Assembly (NCBI RefSeq): GCF_000332115.1
Contig: NC_020156.1
Location: 2,729,501 to 2,793,500 of the forward strand
Length of the DNA stretch: 64,000 bases
Direction: 5' to 3'
Source of the DNA: Nonlabens dokdonensis DSW-6
GTDB lineage: Bacteria > Bacteroidota > Bacteroidia > Flavobacteriales > Flavobacteriaceae
Shown in pieces: positions 1 through 9,966 of the stretch. Under the pieces are notes generated by a model. The model saw nothing but the letters and a program-made list of their open reading frames with translations, made no database searches and had not been told where the DNA came from. Position numbers and translations under genes: made by a program. Position 1 is the stretch's first letter; the number at the start of each line of letters is the position of its first letter.

Positions 1-2247
1 GGCGATAGGTGTACTGATGACCAAAGCAATGAGCACAAAATAGATGTATTCTTTAATCGAGAGTTTTAGTATTTGTACAATAGAAGCACCTAATACTTTG
101 CGGATTCCTATTTCCTTAGTTTTACCTACGATAAGTAGTAAAGTAACTCCTATGATACCTAGTGATGCCAGTAAAATAGCTATGCCATTTAATATAAAAA
201 TAAGCTGTGCTGTTTGCTCATCGTTCTTATGAAGCTGTTCATATTTTTCATCTAGAAACTCAATCGTCAACGGGAAGCTACGATTAGATGTAGCATAGAG
301 CTCTTTAATTTGAGAAACCGTATTTGCCGTAGCATTTTTATCAAAGGAAACGATACTCATGCCTCCCATACGTACTCGATCGGATACCGTTATAAAATAG
401 GAGCTGATGGATTCTTTGAGGGAGAACACATTGATGTCTTTAAAAATACCATCGATAGTTATAGGGAAACCATAACTTCCATCTTCGTTTTGGTACTCAG
501 GTTCTGTAATTATTTGAGTTCCTATTAATTCTTCAACGGTAACACCTTTCATCTCTGCAAATCGGATTGCTGCAGATCTGTTGATGAGGTTGCGATTTAC
601 CCTATTCTCACTAGAATCAAAAATTTCTGGTGATAAGGTAGTTTGAAGATCATAAGCTTGAATAGCCGCATAATCTAAATAAAACTGATTGCTGTCATCA
701 AAAACAGTTTCAAATCCATCTAATCGATAACGCAGCTGATTAAAAGGCTCTAGTCCAAAAGAAGACCCATTTCCTACATGACGTACTCCAGGAATGGCCT
801 TTAGTTTTTCTTGAAATACATCTAAATCGTCTGGAGAAGTGAATGTATATAAAACACCTTCTTTCTGAAATCCTAGATCTTTGTTGTTGATAAAAGAAAT
901 CTGCTGGTACATGAAAAAAGAGATAGAGCTTACTCCTATAAGAATTACAAACTGACTTATGATAACATACTTGCGCAACGAGAAGTGCTCAAACTTGCGA
1001 TCGTTCAATTTTTCTTTTAAAAGACCTAAGGTATTTTGACTAGCAAGCATTATAGAAGGAGCGATGCTCGCAATAATACCTATGATTAAAGACATGGATA
1101 ATACAATTCCTAAAGCTTCTAGATTTATAAAAGGATTTGCGGTAATCGCTACTCCCATGAAAGTATTAAAATAGGGAACAACTATAAAGATCGTGAGTAA
1201 CAAAAAGGGCAGTGATAGTAAGGCCAGCAATACTGTTTCAATAAAAAATTGTAGCGCAATAGAAGAATTACTTGCTCCTAAAACTTTTCTAACACCTATT
1301 ACTCGAGATTGCTTTGATTTTAATGCGATGGTAAAATTAGCATAGTTAAACACTGAAATCAGAATAATAAGTAATCCAAAAGCGCTTATTAAATAGATGT
1401 AAGTCGTATTGCCTGGCGCTTTAAGTTCGTATAAAATATTAGATTTCAGGTGAATATCTGTTATCTTCTGAAAGAAATGGTTTTTATAAGTAGGATTAGT
1501 AGCAAGACCTGGATTTGCAATCAAAATATCCTTATCAAATTGTTTTAAAACATTCGCTGGATCGCTTTTCTCGTTCAACTGTACGTAAACATTACTACCC
1601 CAATATGGAATTTGATCTCGATGAGTCGCCATCTTAAAATCAAAGTGAGAGTTTTGAGGAACGTCTTTTATGACAGCAGCAATCGTATAAGATTCTCCAG
1701 CAATTGTTAAGCTGGAATTAATGAGGTTATCTATAGATCCTGTGTTCAGTTTTTTTGCAATTGTCTCATTGATAATAACACTATTCTCAACGTCACCAAA
1801 CGTCTGGTAACTTCCAGAAAGTAATTCCCAACTGAACATTTCAGTGAAGCTTTTAGGTGTATTAGTTGTTAAAATACCTTCTTCAATTAATTCTTTATCA
1901 CCGTAATTGATAAACTCTGTGTCGTTTGAAATTATAAAATGTGTTGTATTTTCAATTCCTGCAATATCTTTTATGATCTGTATTTGTTGTTTCTGCTTTT
2001 CGGCAGTAGTTTCAGCCCAATTGCCAAATCCTACCGTAGCATAATCTTGCGTTCTCTGTGTTCTCCCTACACGATAAAGCTGTTCGCTATTTTCATGAAA
2101 CGTATCATAACTATTTTCAAATCTCAAATAGCCTATAGAAATATAAACGACAAGTAGTGCTATGACGAGACTTATCATATTGAGAATAGTAAATGTTCTA
2201 TTGGCCTTTAGGCTTCTCAGTGAAGTTTTTATAAGTATTTTGAGCAT
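1..2247 (-). CDS. FtsX/MacB-type ABC permease, C-terminus beyond window
   Basis: Inner-membrane permease of the MacB/FtsX class, which couples cytoplasmic ATP hydrolysis to periplasmic conformational work or export. The frame is open from the ATG at 2247 to the window edge (749 codons) with no stop, so only the last few dozen residues are missing. Visible parts: N-terminal membrane helix, periplasmic domain, first FtsX signature VIGVRKVLGAS near residue 312, three helices, second periplasmic domain, and second signature KEIGIRKVLGAS near residue 709. It is the most divergent of six tandem paralogs and lies 59 bp downstream of the next, with a palindromic repeat between, so it is probably co-transcribed. 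It has no ATPase domain of its own. The substrate cannot be told from sequence. Confidence 0.9.
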   Translation of the reverse strand, partial: MLKILIKTSLRSLKANRTFTILNMISLVIALLVVYISIGYLRFENSYDTFHENSEQLYRVGRTQRTQDYATVGFGNWAETTAEKQKQQIQIIKDIAGIENTTHFIISNDTEFINYGDKELIEEGILTTNTPKSFTEMFSWELLSGSYQTFGDVENSVIINETIAKKLNTGSIDNLINSSLTIAGESYTIAAVIKDVPQNSHFDFKMATHRDQIPYWGSNVYVQLNEKSDPANVLKQFDKDILIANPGLATNPTYKNHFFQKITDIHLKSNILYELKAPGNTTYIYLISAFGLLIILISVFNYANFTIALKSKQSRVIGVRKVLGASNSSIALQFFIETVLLALLSLPFLLLTIFIVVPYFNTFMGVAITANPFINLEALGIVLSMSLIIGIIASIAPSIMLASQNTLGLLKEKLNDRKFEHFSLRKYVIISQFVILIGVSSISFFMYQQISFINNKDLGFQKEGVLYTFTSPDDLDVFQEKLKAIPGVRHVGNGSSFGLEPFNQLRYRLDGFETVFDDSNQFYLDYAAIQAYDLQTTLSPEIFDSSENRVNRNLINRSAAIRFAEMKGVTVEELIGTQIITEPEYQNEDGSYGFPITIDGIFKDINVFSLKESISSYFITVSDRVRMGGMSIVSFDKNATANTVSQIKELYATSNRSFPLTIEFLDEKYEQLHKNDEQTAQLIFILNGIAILLASLGIIGVTLLLIVGKTKEIGIRKVLGASIVQILKLSIKEYIYFVLIALVISTPIA

Positions 2248-2266
2248 GATAGTATATTTTTTTATT

Positions 2267-2283
2267 CCGCTTTCGCGAAAGCG
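2267..2283. repeat. Palindromic repeat, CGCTTTCGCGAAAGCG family
   Basis: Copy of the dispersed palindrome in the gap between two permease genes; the right outer arm is slightly degenerate (GCGAGA instead of GCGGAA). Confidence 0.9.
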
Positions 2284-2306
2284 AGATCATTATGATCGTT
2301 TTTCAA

Positions 2307-4688
2307 TTATTCAGTTTTGATACTATTTACAGGATTTGCAATTGCCGCCTTAATGGCTTGAAAACTTACTGTGAATAAGGCAATTCCTATAGCTAAAGCT
2401 CCTGCAAGGGCAAAAATCCACCAGCTTAAATTCATACGGTATGCAAAATCTTGCAGCCATTGATCCATAACAAACCATGCGATAGGCGTTGCGATCAAAA
2501 CAGATATAAGGACTAACTTTAAAAAGTCTTTGCTTAACAGGTTCACAATTCCTAAAGAAGATGCACCAAGCACTTTACGGATTCCTATTTCCCTGCGACG
2601 CTGCAGCGTACTGTAAGAAGCCAGACCGAATAGTCCTAAACATGAAATAAAGATGGCGAGTAAGGCAAATCCTAGAAATAGTTTTCCAAACAACTCTTCG
2701 GCTTGATATTGTTCATGAAATAAATCATTTACAAATTCATAATAGAAGGATTTATTAGGAAACGACTTGTGAAAACTCTTTTCTATTTGAGCAACAGTTT
2801 GTTGAACGTTTACACCAGATATTTTTACGTTAATTAAAGAATTCCCTGTATTATTATACACCATGCTCAAAGGGGCGATTTCTTCTTTTAATGTAGTCAT
2901 GTGAAAATCTTTTACAACGCCTATGACTTGACCTTGTCGTCCCCATTGGTCAAACCCTTTTCCTATCACTTCTTGAGGATCTGAGTAGCCTAAAAGTCGT
3001 AAGGCTTTCTCATTAATAATCATCGAGTTTAAACTATCGGTAGCCAATTCTCTAGAAAAGTTTCTACCTGCTAACAATTTTAAACCAAACTGATCGATGT
3101 ATTCATCGTCAATTCTATAACGCTCTATAGTGAGTGTTTGCTCATTTCCTTGTTGATTTACGATCTTACTTAACGCTTGGCTGTTATCTCCGCCACCGCC
3201 AGGAACAGTCGCCGCCGTACTAATAGAAATGATACTAGGTATTTTTTCTAATTCATCAATCATTCTCTTTTGTTGTGCGCTACCATCAGTTTCTACTATC
3301 ATTACTTGATCCATATTGAAACCTAGATCTTGATTGCGCATAAAATTAATTTGATTATAAACGATGATGGTACTTACTATCATCACTACAGAAATAGTAA
3401 ACTGACTTATCACAAGTCCTTTACGTAATAAAGCACCACGAGAAGTTGAAGAGAATTTACCTTTTAGTACTTGAATAGGCTTAAATGAAGAAAGGACTAA
3501 TGCTGGGTAAGAACCAGCAAACAATGCGATTAAAATAGCTATTCCAAATAAGCCTAATGGATACAAAGGATTTTCCCAAATACTAGCGGCGATCTCTTTG
3601 CCTGCAAGTTCATTAAAATAGGGTAGTGCAACCCATGTAAATAGGACCGCGAGAAAAAACGCAAACAAACATATCAATACGGACTCACTCAAAAACTGAA
3701 TGGACAGTTGGCCTTTTTGAGCACCTATTACTTTACGTATTCCTACTTCTTTGGCTCTTTCTACAGAACGTGCAGTAGTTAGGTTAATAAAGTTAATCGA
3801 GGCAATTAGAAGTATGAATAAGGCAACAATAAGAAATATAGTCACATTACCTATTTGCGGAGTAGATCCTCTTTCAGAGTAGAGGTAAATATCTTCTATA
3901 GGTTCTAGAAAATAGATAAGTTCTAATTCTGTTTCTTTCATTGCGTCTCCATGAGCACGTTGATTGTATGCTTCAATTTTGGTCTCAAGAGCTTCTATAT
4001 CAGTATTTTCATTAATCAGTACAAAACCACGGTTACTAAAGTCTGCCCAAGACTGATTTAGAGTAGGATCTAGCACTTCTGTATAAGTGGAAATTGAAAT
4101 CAATAAATCACTTTTAATCTGAGTATTACTAGGGTTATCCTCCATTATTCCGGTAATGGTCGCAACTCTAGAATCATCCATGATTTTTAAGGTTTTACCT
4201 AATGCGTTCTCGTCTCCAAAATATTTCTTTGCAGTCGTTTCAGATAATACCAGGCTAAAAGGTGTTTTGAGAACTTCAGCTGGATTCCCTTGAAGTAGTT
4301 TGTAGTCAAAGATTTCAAAGAAGGTATCGTCAACTCCTAAAACTCGGTCTTCATTAAAATTAGTACCGTTTATTTGTACGTCAAATGCGGTGTCAAATAA
4401 TCTAGTGCTATTTTGTATTTCAGGAAATTCTGTAGTGATCTCGCTCAAAATGTTCCAATCTACAACTGGTGTTTTGTAATCGTCAGATGGTGTTTTTATA
4501 TCAGTCACTACTCGATATAACTGATCTTTATTAGAATGAAATGATTCATAGCTCATTTCATACCCTATATAAAGCAATAACAAAAACCCTGCAGTCATTC
4601 CTACAGCCAGTCCACCTATATTAATTGCTGAGTAACCTTTGTGTCTCCAGAGGTTTCTAAATGCTATTTTAAAATAATTCTTTATCAT
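2307..4688 (-). CDS. FtsX/MacB-type ABC permease
   Basis: Full-length permease of 793 residues with the duplicated MacB periplasmic/FtsX layout: N-terminal helix around residues 20-45, signature KEVGIRKVIGAQ near 311, helices around 285-430, a further helix near 430-455, second periplasmic domain, and REIGIRKVLGAS near 696 before the last three helices. The frame is open 20 codons further upstream, but that extension is read from a repeat element. The ATG at 4688 (MIKNYFKIAFRN) matches the starts of the paralogs. It is the first gene after a likely sigma-54-type promoter at 4794-4808 with paired dyads at 4863-4900, so it probably heads a second transcript with the gene ending at the window edge. 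Confidence 0.92.
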   Translation of the reverse strand: MIKNYFKIAFRNLWRHKGYSAINIGGLAVGMTAGFLLLLYIGYEMSYESFHSNKDQLYRVVTDIKTPSDDYKTPVVDWNILSEITTEFPEIQNSTRLFDTAFDVQINGTNFNEDRVLGVDDTFFEIFDYKLLQGNPAEVLKTPFSLVLSETTAKKYFGDENALGKTLKIMDDSRVATITGIMEDNPSNTQIKSDLLISISTYTEVLDPTLNQSWADFSNRGFVLINENTDIEALETKIEAYNQRAHGDAMKETELELIYFLEPIEDIYLYSERGSTPQIGNVTIFLIVALFILLIASINFINLTTARSVERAKEVGIRKVIGAQKGQLSIQFLSESVLICLFAFFLAVLFTWVALPYFNELAGKEIAASIWENPLYPLGLFGIAILIALFAGSYPALVLSSFKPIQVLKGKFSSTSRGALLRKGLVISQFTISVVMIVSTIIVYNQINFMRNQDLGFNMDQVMIVETDGSAQQKRMIDELEKIPSIISISTAATVPGGGGDNSQALSKIVNQQGNEQTLTIERYRIDDEYIDQFGLKLLAGRNFSRELATDSLNSMIINEKALRLLGYSDPQEVIGKGFDQWGRQGQVIGVVKDFHMTTLKEEIAPLSMVYNNTGNSLINVKISGVNVQQTVAQIEKSFHKSFPNKSFYYEFVNDLFHEQYQAEELFGKLFLGFALLAIFISCLGLFGLASYSTLQRRREIGIRKVLGASSLGIVNLLSKDFLKLVLISVLIATPIAWFVMDQWLQDFAYRMNLSWWIFALAGALAIGIALFTVSFQAIKAAIANPVNSIKTE

Positions 4689-4711
4689 GAGAATGAATTT
4701 TATGTTGGTTA

Positions 4712-4771
4712 CACTTTCGCTCTGAGCTACCTCAGGATAAACTTCCATTTTAAAAAATGGAAAGCGAGAAC
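4712..4771. repeat. Composite (expanded) palindromic repeat, copy 1
   Basis: Long variant of the palindrome. Outer arms related to CGCTTTC/GAAAGCG enclose a GAGCTACCTC-type dyad followed by GGATAAACTT and an inverted pair CCATTTT/AAAATGG. It has the same internal order as the copies at 9881-9944 and 14896-14959 but in the opposite orientation. It falls in the predicted leader of the permease gene starting at 4688. Confidence 0.8.
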
Positions 4772-4793
4772 AATTATATTTTCTATTTTACAG

Positions 4794-4808
4794 GTAATAA
4801 CAATGCCA
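4794..4808 (-). promoter_or_regulatory. Putative sigma-54-type promoter (second transcript)
   Basis: On the minus strand this reads TGGCATTGTTATTAC. The -24 half (TGGCAT) fits sigma-54 well; the -12 half has AC where GC is usual. It is identical at 12 of 15 positions to the element at 17261-17275 before the adaptor gene. The predicted start near 4782 leaves a leader of about 94 bases before the ATG at 4688. Confidence 0.55.
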
Positions 4809-4862
4809 AGTATTTAATAAATTGAAAAACAGTAATTTATGATATTTTATTATTTTACTCAG

Positions 4863-4900
4863 TGTACGGTTTTGATACAGTGGTGTCCGATTTTAAGTCA
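4863..4900. promoter_or_regulatory. Paired dyads, putative enhancer for the NtrC-type regulator
   Basis: Proximal dyad TGTACGGTTTTGATACA (4863-4879, TGTA-N9-TACA) and a weaker second copy at 4884-4900, with centres 21 bp apart. The proximal dyad shares GGTTTTGATACA and the leading TGT with the one at 17329-17345 and lies at nearly the same distance (54 against 53 bases) from its TGGCAT element. The position about 80-120 bases upstream of the predicted start suits an upstream activating sequence. Confidence 0.6.
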
Positions 4901-4912
4901 GTAATTCTATTC

Positions 4913-7357
4913 TTACTCAGTTTTCAAGCTTTTCACTGGATTCTTCAGAGCTGTGCTTATGGTTCTAAAACTCATGATGAGGATAGAAATAAATATCATA
5001 CTCACGCCGCCAGCCAGAAATACCCAAATACTGATGTCTGTACGGTAGGCAAAATCGGTAAGCCAATTATTCAAAAAGTAATAAGCAATAGGTGTTGCGA
5101 TTAAAAATGCAATCAATACTAGTGATAGAAATTCTTTGCATAACAACGCGTTGATTTGCATAATTGAAGCGCCTAAAACCTTGCGGATTCCTATTTCTTT
5201 GGTACGTCGCTCTGTAGTATGAATGACTAGGCCTAAAAGTCCGAGACAACTTATAAGAACAGCAAGACCAGTTGACCAGTGCAATAGTTTTTTCATTTGC
5301 TGTTCTCGTCTGTAGAAGTTAGCAACAACTTCGTCTACAAATACAAGCTCAAACGTGGTGTCTGGATATACTTTATTGTATTCGGCTTCTAGTTTCTCTA
5401 TCACATCAGAAATTTTGGTTTCTTTATTTCTAGGTAAGTTAAAGTGCACATTGGTAAACTGTGACCAGTTTTTACGAGAAGTATCACCTGTAAAAGCAAG
5501 CGGTGAGATCGATGTTTTAAGCGATCTCTGATTGAAATTAGACATCACACCTACGATAGGGAAGAATTCTCCATCCATCTCGATTTGTTGATTAATGGCT
5601 TCTTCTGGATTTTTAAATCCAAACGCTTTAAGTGCTGCTTCATTAATAACATATTCTTTAATAGTATCATTTAATGGTTTTCTACCGGCAAGTAATTCTA
5701 TTTGATATAGGTCTAAATAAGTTCCATCTCCGTTTGAAAATTCTATTTCTGTTTTAAATTCTTGACCGTTATTGAGTAAACTCGCATTGTTAGAAAAGGT
5801 GCTGTTTGAAGCTGGTGGCATGTTAGCTAGACTTACCGTATTGATTTGTGGTATTTTTTTGAGTTCGCTAGCTAGAACTTCTTTTTTACTAAAGTCTTTT
5901 GAAGAATATGGTGTTTTGATATAAGCAGTTGTATCTGCGTTAAAGCCCATATCTTGACTCATTAAAAACTGAATTTGTTGTCCTACGAGTAACGTCCCAA
6001 TAATATATACTTGAGCTATTGTAAATTGAAAAACAGTCAAGGTTTTTCTCAAAGGACTTTTTACGCTAGTATGATTTGCATTTCCTTTGAGAACCTTACT
6101 AGGCTTGAATCTCGATAAAACCATTCCTGGATAAAAACCTGCGGCTAGCGTTACTATTCCCAAGAGAAATATTGTACCCAATAGAATCGCTGGTTGCAAT
6201 AAAAGCTGCATATTGATTTCTGGAGATATGAAATCCTCAAAAATTTGAAGCAAAAACATAGCGAGGAAAATACTCACGACTGCAGCGGTAAGAGTCAATA
6301 AAAAGGTTTCTCCTAAAAACTGATAAATTAACTGTGATCTGGAGCTACCTAAAGTTTTGCGTACACCTATCTCTCTTGCTCTTTTGGTAGCTTGCGCCGT
6401 GTTGAGGTTGATAAAGTTGATAATACCTAACAACAATAAGAAAAGAGCAATACCGGCTAAAGCAAGTAATACAGGCTTACTAGCTTGATCTAAAGAATAA
6501 TCATAAATTCCATAATCTTCATTAAAATGAATATCTGCCAGTGGCTGGATACTGAAAAAAGTTTTGTTTCCATAAGAGAGGTCTATCTCGCTTTGATGTT
6601 CATTAGCAAGTTGGTCCAGTTGGTTTTGGATGGTGACTAAATCTGCATTCTTTGAAAGCTTTACAAATAACTGATTACTAGAACTAACGGTGTCCCATCC
6701 GTTCTCAAAAACCTGTCGTTTTTGATTGGTTTGATTTGCTGTAGAAATAGAAATAAACTCTTGAAAAACAAAATCACTATTTTCTTCAAAGTCTGCTACT
6801 ATTCCAGTTATGGTTGCTCGAGTTTGACCATAGTCTATGGTTTTTCCTACTACTTGATTTGGTGATAGGTCAGGAAAATACAACTGTGCACGACTTGCTG
6901 TCATCACAACATTATTAGGCTCATTCAAAGTTAAGGCAGCATCAGCCGTGATCCAGTCGTAGGTAAATATTTCAAAGTAACTAGGTTGTGTAAAAGTTAT
7001 TAAATCTGGATTTCTAAGTTCTTTAGAAGATTCTACAGCTGTAGATTTTTCCATCCACCAGCGGTAAAGAGCAGTGCTATTTTCAATTCCAGTAATATCA
7101 TTTTTGACCGATTCTCGCAGTGGAATAGGCGATCCTAAATTATGGAAGTCTCCTGAGCTGGTCTCAAAATCGGTTACCATTCGGTAAATACGATCGCCAT
7201 CTTTGTGAAATTTATCAAAGGTAAAATCATGATATACCATCATACCTATCACAAATGCGGCACTCAATCCTATAGAAAGACTAATCACATTGATAAAGGA
7301 GAATATTTTATTCCTCCACAGGTTTCTCCAGGCTATTTTTATATAATTTTTAAACAT
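4913..7357 (-). CDS. FtsX/MacB-type ABC permease
   Basis: 814-residue permease with two periplasmic domains and eight predicted membrane segments. Helix at about 19-44, REIGVRKTLGSS at about 326-337, KEIGIRKVLGAS at about 719-731, ending with the common tail NPVKSLKTE. Its N-terminus (MFKNYIKIAWRNLWRNKIFSF) is close to that of the permease at 9967-12411, which has the same length, so these two look like the most recent duplicates in the cluster. It is separated from the upstream permease by 72 bp that hold a perfect palindromic repeat. It probably belongs to the adaptor-led transcript and ends just before the second promoter region. Confidence 0.92.
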   Translation of the reverse strand: MFKNYIKIAWRNLWRNKIFSFINVISLSIGLSAAFVIGMMVYHDFTFDKFHKDGDRIYRMVTDFETSSGDFHNLGSPIPLRESVKNDITGIENSTALYRWWMEKSTAVESSKELRNPDLITFTQPSYFEIFTYDWITADAALTLNEPNNVVMTASRAQLYFPDLSPNQVVGKTIDYGQTRATITGIVADFEENSDFVFQEFISISTANQTNQKRQVFENGWDTVSSSNQLFVKLSKNADLVTIQNQLDQLANEHQSEIDLSYGNKTFFSIQPLADIHFNEDYGIYDYSLDQASKPVLLALAGIALFLLLLGIINFINLNTAQATKRAREIGVRKTLGSSRSQLIYQFLGETFLLTLTAAVVSIFLAMFLLQIFEDFISPEINMQLLLQPAILLGTIFLLGIVTLAAGFYPGMVLSRFKPSKVLKGNANHTSVKSPLRKTLTVFQFTIAQVYIIGTLLVGQQIQFLMSQDMGFNADTTAYIKTPYSSKDFSKKEVLASELKKIPQINTVSLANMPPASNSTFSNNASLLNNGQEFKTEIEFSNGDGTYLDLYQIELLAGRKPLNDTIKEYVINEAALKAFGFKNPEEAINQQIEMDGEFFPIVGVMSNFNQRSLKTSISPLAFTGDTSRKNWSQFTNVHFNLPRNKETKISDVIEKLEAEYNKVYPDTTFELVFVDEVVANFYRREQQMKKLLHWSTGLAVLISCLGLLGLVIHTTERRTKEIGIRKVLGASIMQINALLCKEFLSLVLIAFLIATPIAYYFLNNWLTDFAYRTDISIWVFLAGGVSMIFISILIMSFRTISTALKNPVKSLKTE

Positions 7358-7383
7358 GATGGTTTATTTATTTTGGTTAGTAA

Positions 7384-7405
7384 TTCCGCTTTCGCGAAAG
7401 CGGAA
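7384..7405. repeat. Palindromic repeat, perfect 22-bp copy
   Basis: Perfect inverted repeat, TTCCGCTTTCG followed by its exact complement, between two permease genes. Confidence 0.95.
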
Positions 7406-7429
7406 ACAGGATCTAAATTATACTCCTAT

Positions 7430-9853
7430 TCAGTCTTTTAAACTTTTGACTGGATTTGCGCTAGCCGCTTTTGTCGTTTGAAAACCTATGGTTATTATTG
7501 ATACCGTAAGTGCCGAAACTCCTGCAACTGCAAACATCCACCACGATATTTCAGTACGATAGGCAAATCCTTCTAGCCATTGGTTTAAAAAAAAATAGGA
7601 GATAGGCGCTGCAATGATCGATGCGATAGCTACAATCTTTACAAAGTCTTTGGAGAATAAAATCACAATACTGCTCACAGACGCGCCCAGCACTTTTCTT
7701 ATTCCTATTTCTTTGGTGCGTAATGTGGTTGCCTGTGCAATCAGTCCTAATATTCCCAAAGCGGCAAGCAGCATACTCAAACCAGTAAAAAAGCTAAAAA
7801 AATGCTGCAATCGAGTTTCTCTATCATATTGCTTTTGCACGGTTTCATCAACCCAATTGAGATCCAAAAGTTTTACCGGATAAACCTCTTTCCATAACGC
7901 TTGCAATTGCACCAGCGATGGCTTAATTGACAACGGATTCATTTTTATCAACATACCTCCATATTGCGGATTTGATTCTGCTATAATAACATTTGGAGTC
8001 ATGGCATGTCTTAAAGATTCACTATGAAAGTCTTTTAAAAGACCAACCGGAACGGTTTCAACTCCAGTGATCACTGTATTTAAGTTTTGAACATCTAAAG
8101 TCTGTGCAGTGTATTCTGATATTAAAGAGGACTGCATGTTGACCTTTTTAATTGAATCATTAAACACATATCTGGTTTTTGAAATAGGTGCATCGACAAC
8201 TCGATTCTTATTGAAAACCCTGCCTGATTCCAGTTTTAATCCAAGAGTTGCGGGAAGATCTACATCGCCTTTAATAAAGTTCACTTCCAAAAATTGACCT
8301 TGATTGAAAGGATCTTCAACCTTTTTAGTCATATACGCAGAACTAGTTCCCGGTAAAAACGAAGTAATACTTGCGTTTTTGATTCCAGGTATTTTAAGTA
8401 GTCTGTTTTTGAAACTTTCGCCTTTATTGTCCCATGAAATATTTGATATACTCAACAAATTCTCTGTATTGTAACCTAGATCTTTATTTTTCATAAAGTC
8501 CACTTGATTATCAACGACAATAAGACCTATCAAGACCACCATTGAGATTACAAACTGAAATGTTACTAGTCCTTTTTGTACAAATGGCTGTAAATTTGCA
8601 CCAGAGCTTCGAAATGACCCTTTTAAACTAGCAGCTGTTTTCAATCGTGACATCAGTAAAGCTGGATAGAGACCTACAAAAATGCTTACAAGTAATACGA
8701 TGGCATATCCAGTCGCTAACAAACCTAAATCTTGCGCAAAAGTGATTGCAATAGGATGCCCCACATAAAGTTCAAGAAGTGGTAATGTCACGTAATAAAT
8801 GGCGGTAGCGATGACCGTCGATATCAAGAAATAAAGGATGGATTCCACTAAAAATTGCTGAGTTATAGCCTTATTATTTGCGCCTAAAATTTTTCTCACA
8901 CCTACTTCTTTAATACGTTGTAAGCTGCGGGAAGCACTTAAGTTAACAAAATTGATACATGCAATTATTAATAAAAGAAGAGCAATTCCAGAAAGTATAA
9001 AAATGGAGTTGTAATCTCCTTGAACTTCTTGAGCTTTCTCAAATTCGGAATGTAAGTAAACATCGGTTATAGGTTGGAATTCGTATTGGTAGGTACTTTC
9101 AGTTCCAATAAAATCCTTATACCATTGATTTACTTTTTCTGTCAAAGAAGGAATATCGGTTCCAGATTTTGTGACCATATAATTTTGTCGAAATGAACCA
9201 TATCCTTCTTTATACAGTTGTTCTCTTCTGGTTGGCTCAATGACTATTGCTTGAGCTCTTAAATGAGTATTTGAAGGAATATCTTCAATAATTCCAGTTA
9301 TCAGGTATTCATTGGCATCTGCTCCATAAACTGGTGCATCTTTGATGATAAGTCCTACTGGATCAACATTGGGGAAATAAGTGTCCTTATAGCCTTTGGT
9401 AATAACTAGATTGTCTGTACCGCTAATAAATTCTTTTGGGTTTCCTTGTAGTATTTTAAAATCGAAAACGTCCCAAACCTTAATTTCTGTGGTTAAAACA
9501 TTTGTCTTAGTGGTATTGTCGCTATTCGAATCGGTTTTAAAATTAGTAGCTCCTGAATAAAGGGAAACGAGAGTTTCGATTTCTGGAAAGTTTTCTGGTA
9601 ACGCATATTCTAATCCTGCAAAAGAAGCCGCCATTTTCTCGCCGCTGCCTTTATTTACAGGCATTATGGTAAGCACTCGATGTATGTTTTGTTTGTTTTC
9701 CCAATGACTATCATACGACAAATCATCAATTACAACAGTGGCCACACTCAAGCATGCACAAAGACCTACCGAAAGTCCAACAATGTTTATTATTGAAAAA
9801 AGGCGATTCTTTTTTAAGGCTCTCCACGCTATTATAATGTTGTTTTTTATCAT
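7430..9853 (-). CDS. FtsX/MacB-type ABC permease
   Basis: 807-residue permease. It starts MIKNNIIIAWRALKKNRLFS, has the first FtsX signature KEVGVRKILGAN near residue 314 and the second KEIGIRKVLGAS near 713, and ends NPVKSLKD. The periplasmic segments differ from the neighbours while the membrane signatures are kept, as expected for paralogs that share an ATPase but bind different partners. It lies in the middle of the minus-strand run, 113 bp after the permease ending at 9967; that gap holds a composite repeat. The start is set by alignment with the paralogs. Confidence 0.92.
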   Translation of the reverse strand: MIKNNIIIAWRALKKNRLFSIINIVGLSVGLCACLSVATVVIDDLSYDSHWENKQNIHRVLTIMPVNKGSGEKMAASFAGLEYALPENFPEIETLVSLYSGATNFKTDSNSDNTTKTNVLTTEIKVWDVFDFKILQGNPKEFISGTDNLVITKGYKDTYFPNVDPVGLIIKDAPVYGADANEYLITGIIEDIPSNTHLRAQAIVIEPTRREQLYKEGYGSFRQNYMVTKSGTDIPSLTEKVNQWYKDFIGTESTYQYEFQPITDVYLHSEFEKAQEVQGDYNSIFILSGIALLLLIIACINFVNLSASRSLQRIKEVGVRKILGANNKAITQQFLVESILYFLISTVIATAIYYVTLPLLELYVGHPIAITFAQDLGLLATGYAIVLLVSIFVGLYPALLMSRLKTAASLKGSFRSSGANLQPFVQKGLVTFQFVISMVVLIGLIVVDNQVDFMKNKDLGYNTENLLSISNISWDNKGESFKNRLLKIPGIKNASITSFLPGTSSAYMTKKVEDPFNQGQFLEVNFIKGDVDLPATLGLKLESGRVFNKNRVVDAPISKTRYVFNDSIKKVNMQSSLISEYTAQTLDVQNLNTVITGVETVPVGLLKDFHSESLRHAMTPNVIIAESNPQYGGMLIKMNPLSIKPSLVQLQALWKEVYPVKLLDLNWVDETVQKQYDRETRLQHFFSFFTGLSMLLAALGILGLIAQATTLRTKEIGIRKVLGASVSSIVILFSKDFVKIVAIASIIAAPISYFFLNQWLEGFAYRTEISWWMFAVAGVSALTVSIITIGFQTTKAASANPVKSLKD

Positions 9854-9880
9854 GATTTATAAATTAAAGCTTGTAATTAT

Positions 9881-9944
9881 TCCGCTTTCTATTTTCTTTA
9901 GAAAATAGAAGTTTATCCTGAGCTAGCTCAGGGCGAAAGCGGAA
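9881..9944. repeat. Composite (expanded) palindromic repeat, copy 2
   Basis: Cleanest copy of the long variant. Outer arms TTCCGCTTTC and GAAAGCGGAA enclose an inverted pair TATTTTC/GAAAATA, a GTTTATC linker and the 14-bp perfect palindrome CTGAGCTAGCTCAG. It looks like the short palindrome with about 42 bp placed at its centre. Confidence 0.9.
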
Positions 9945-9966
9945 CATTAATACCTAGTCTTCTTTA

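Noticed and set aside
4794..4808. Calling this a full-consensus sigma-54 promoter
   Set aside because: The -24 half fits but the -12 half has AC in place of GC, so it is listed only as putative; support comes mainly from the matching second copy and spacing.
7205..7441. Short frames antisense to the permease genes and similar shadows elsewhere
   Set aside because: They lie opposite clear, full-length coding regions and show no independent start, promoter or protein features.
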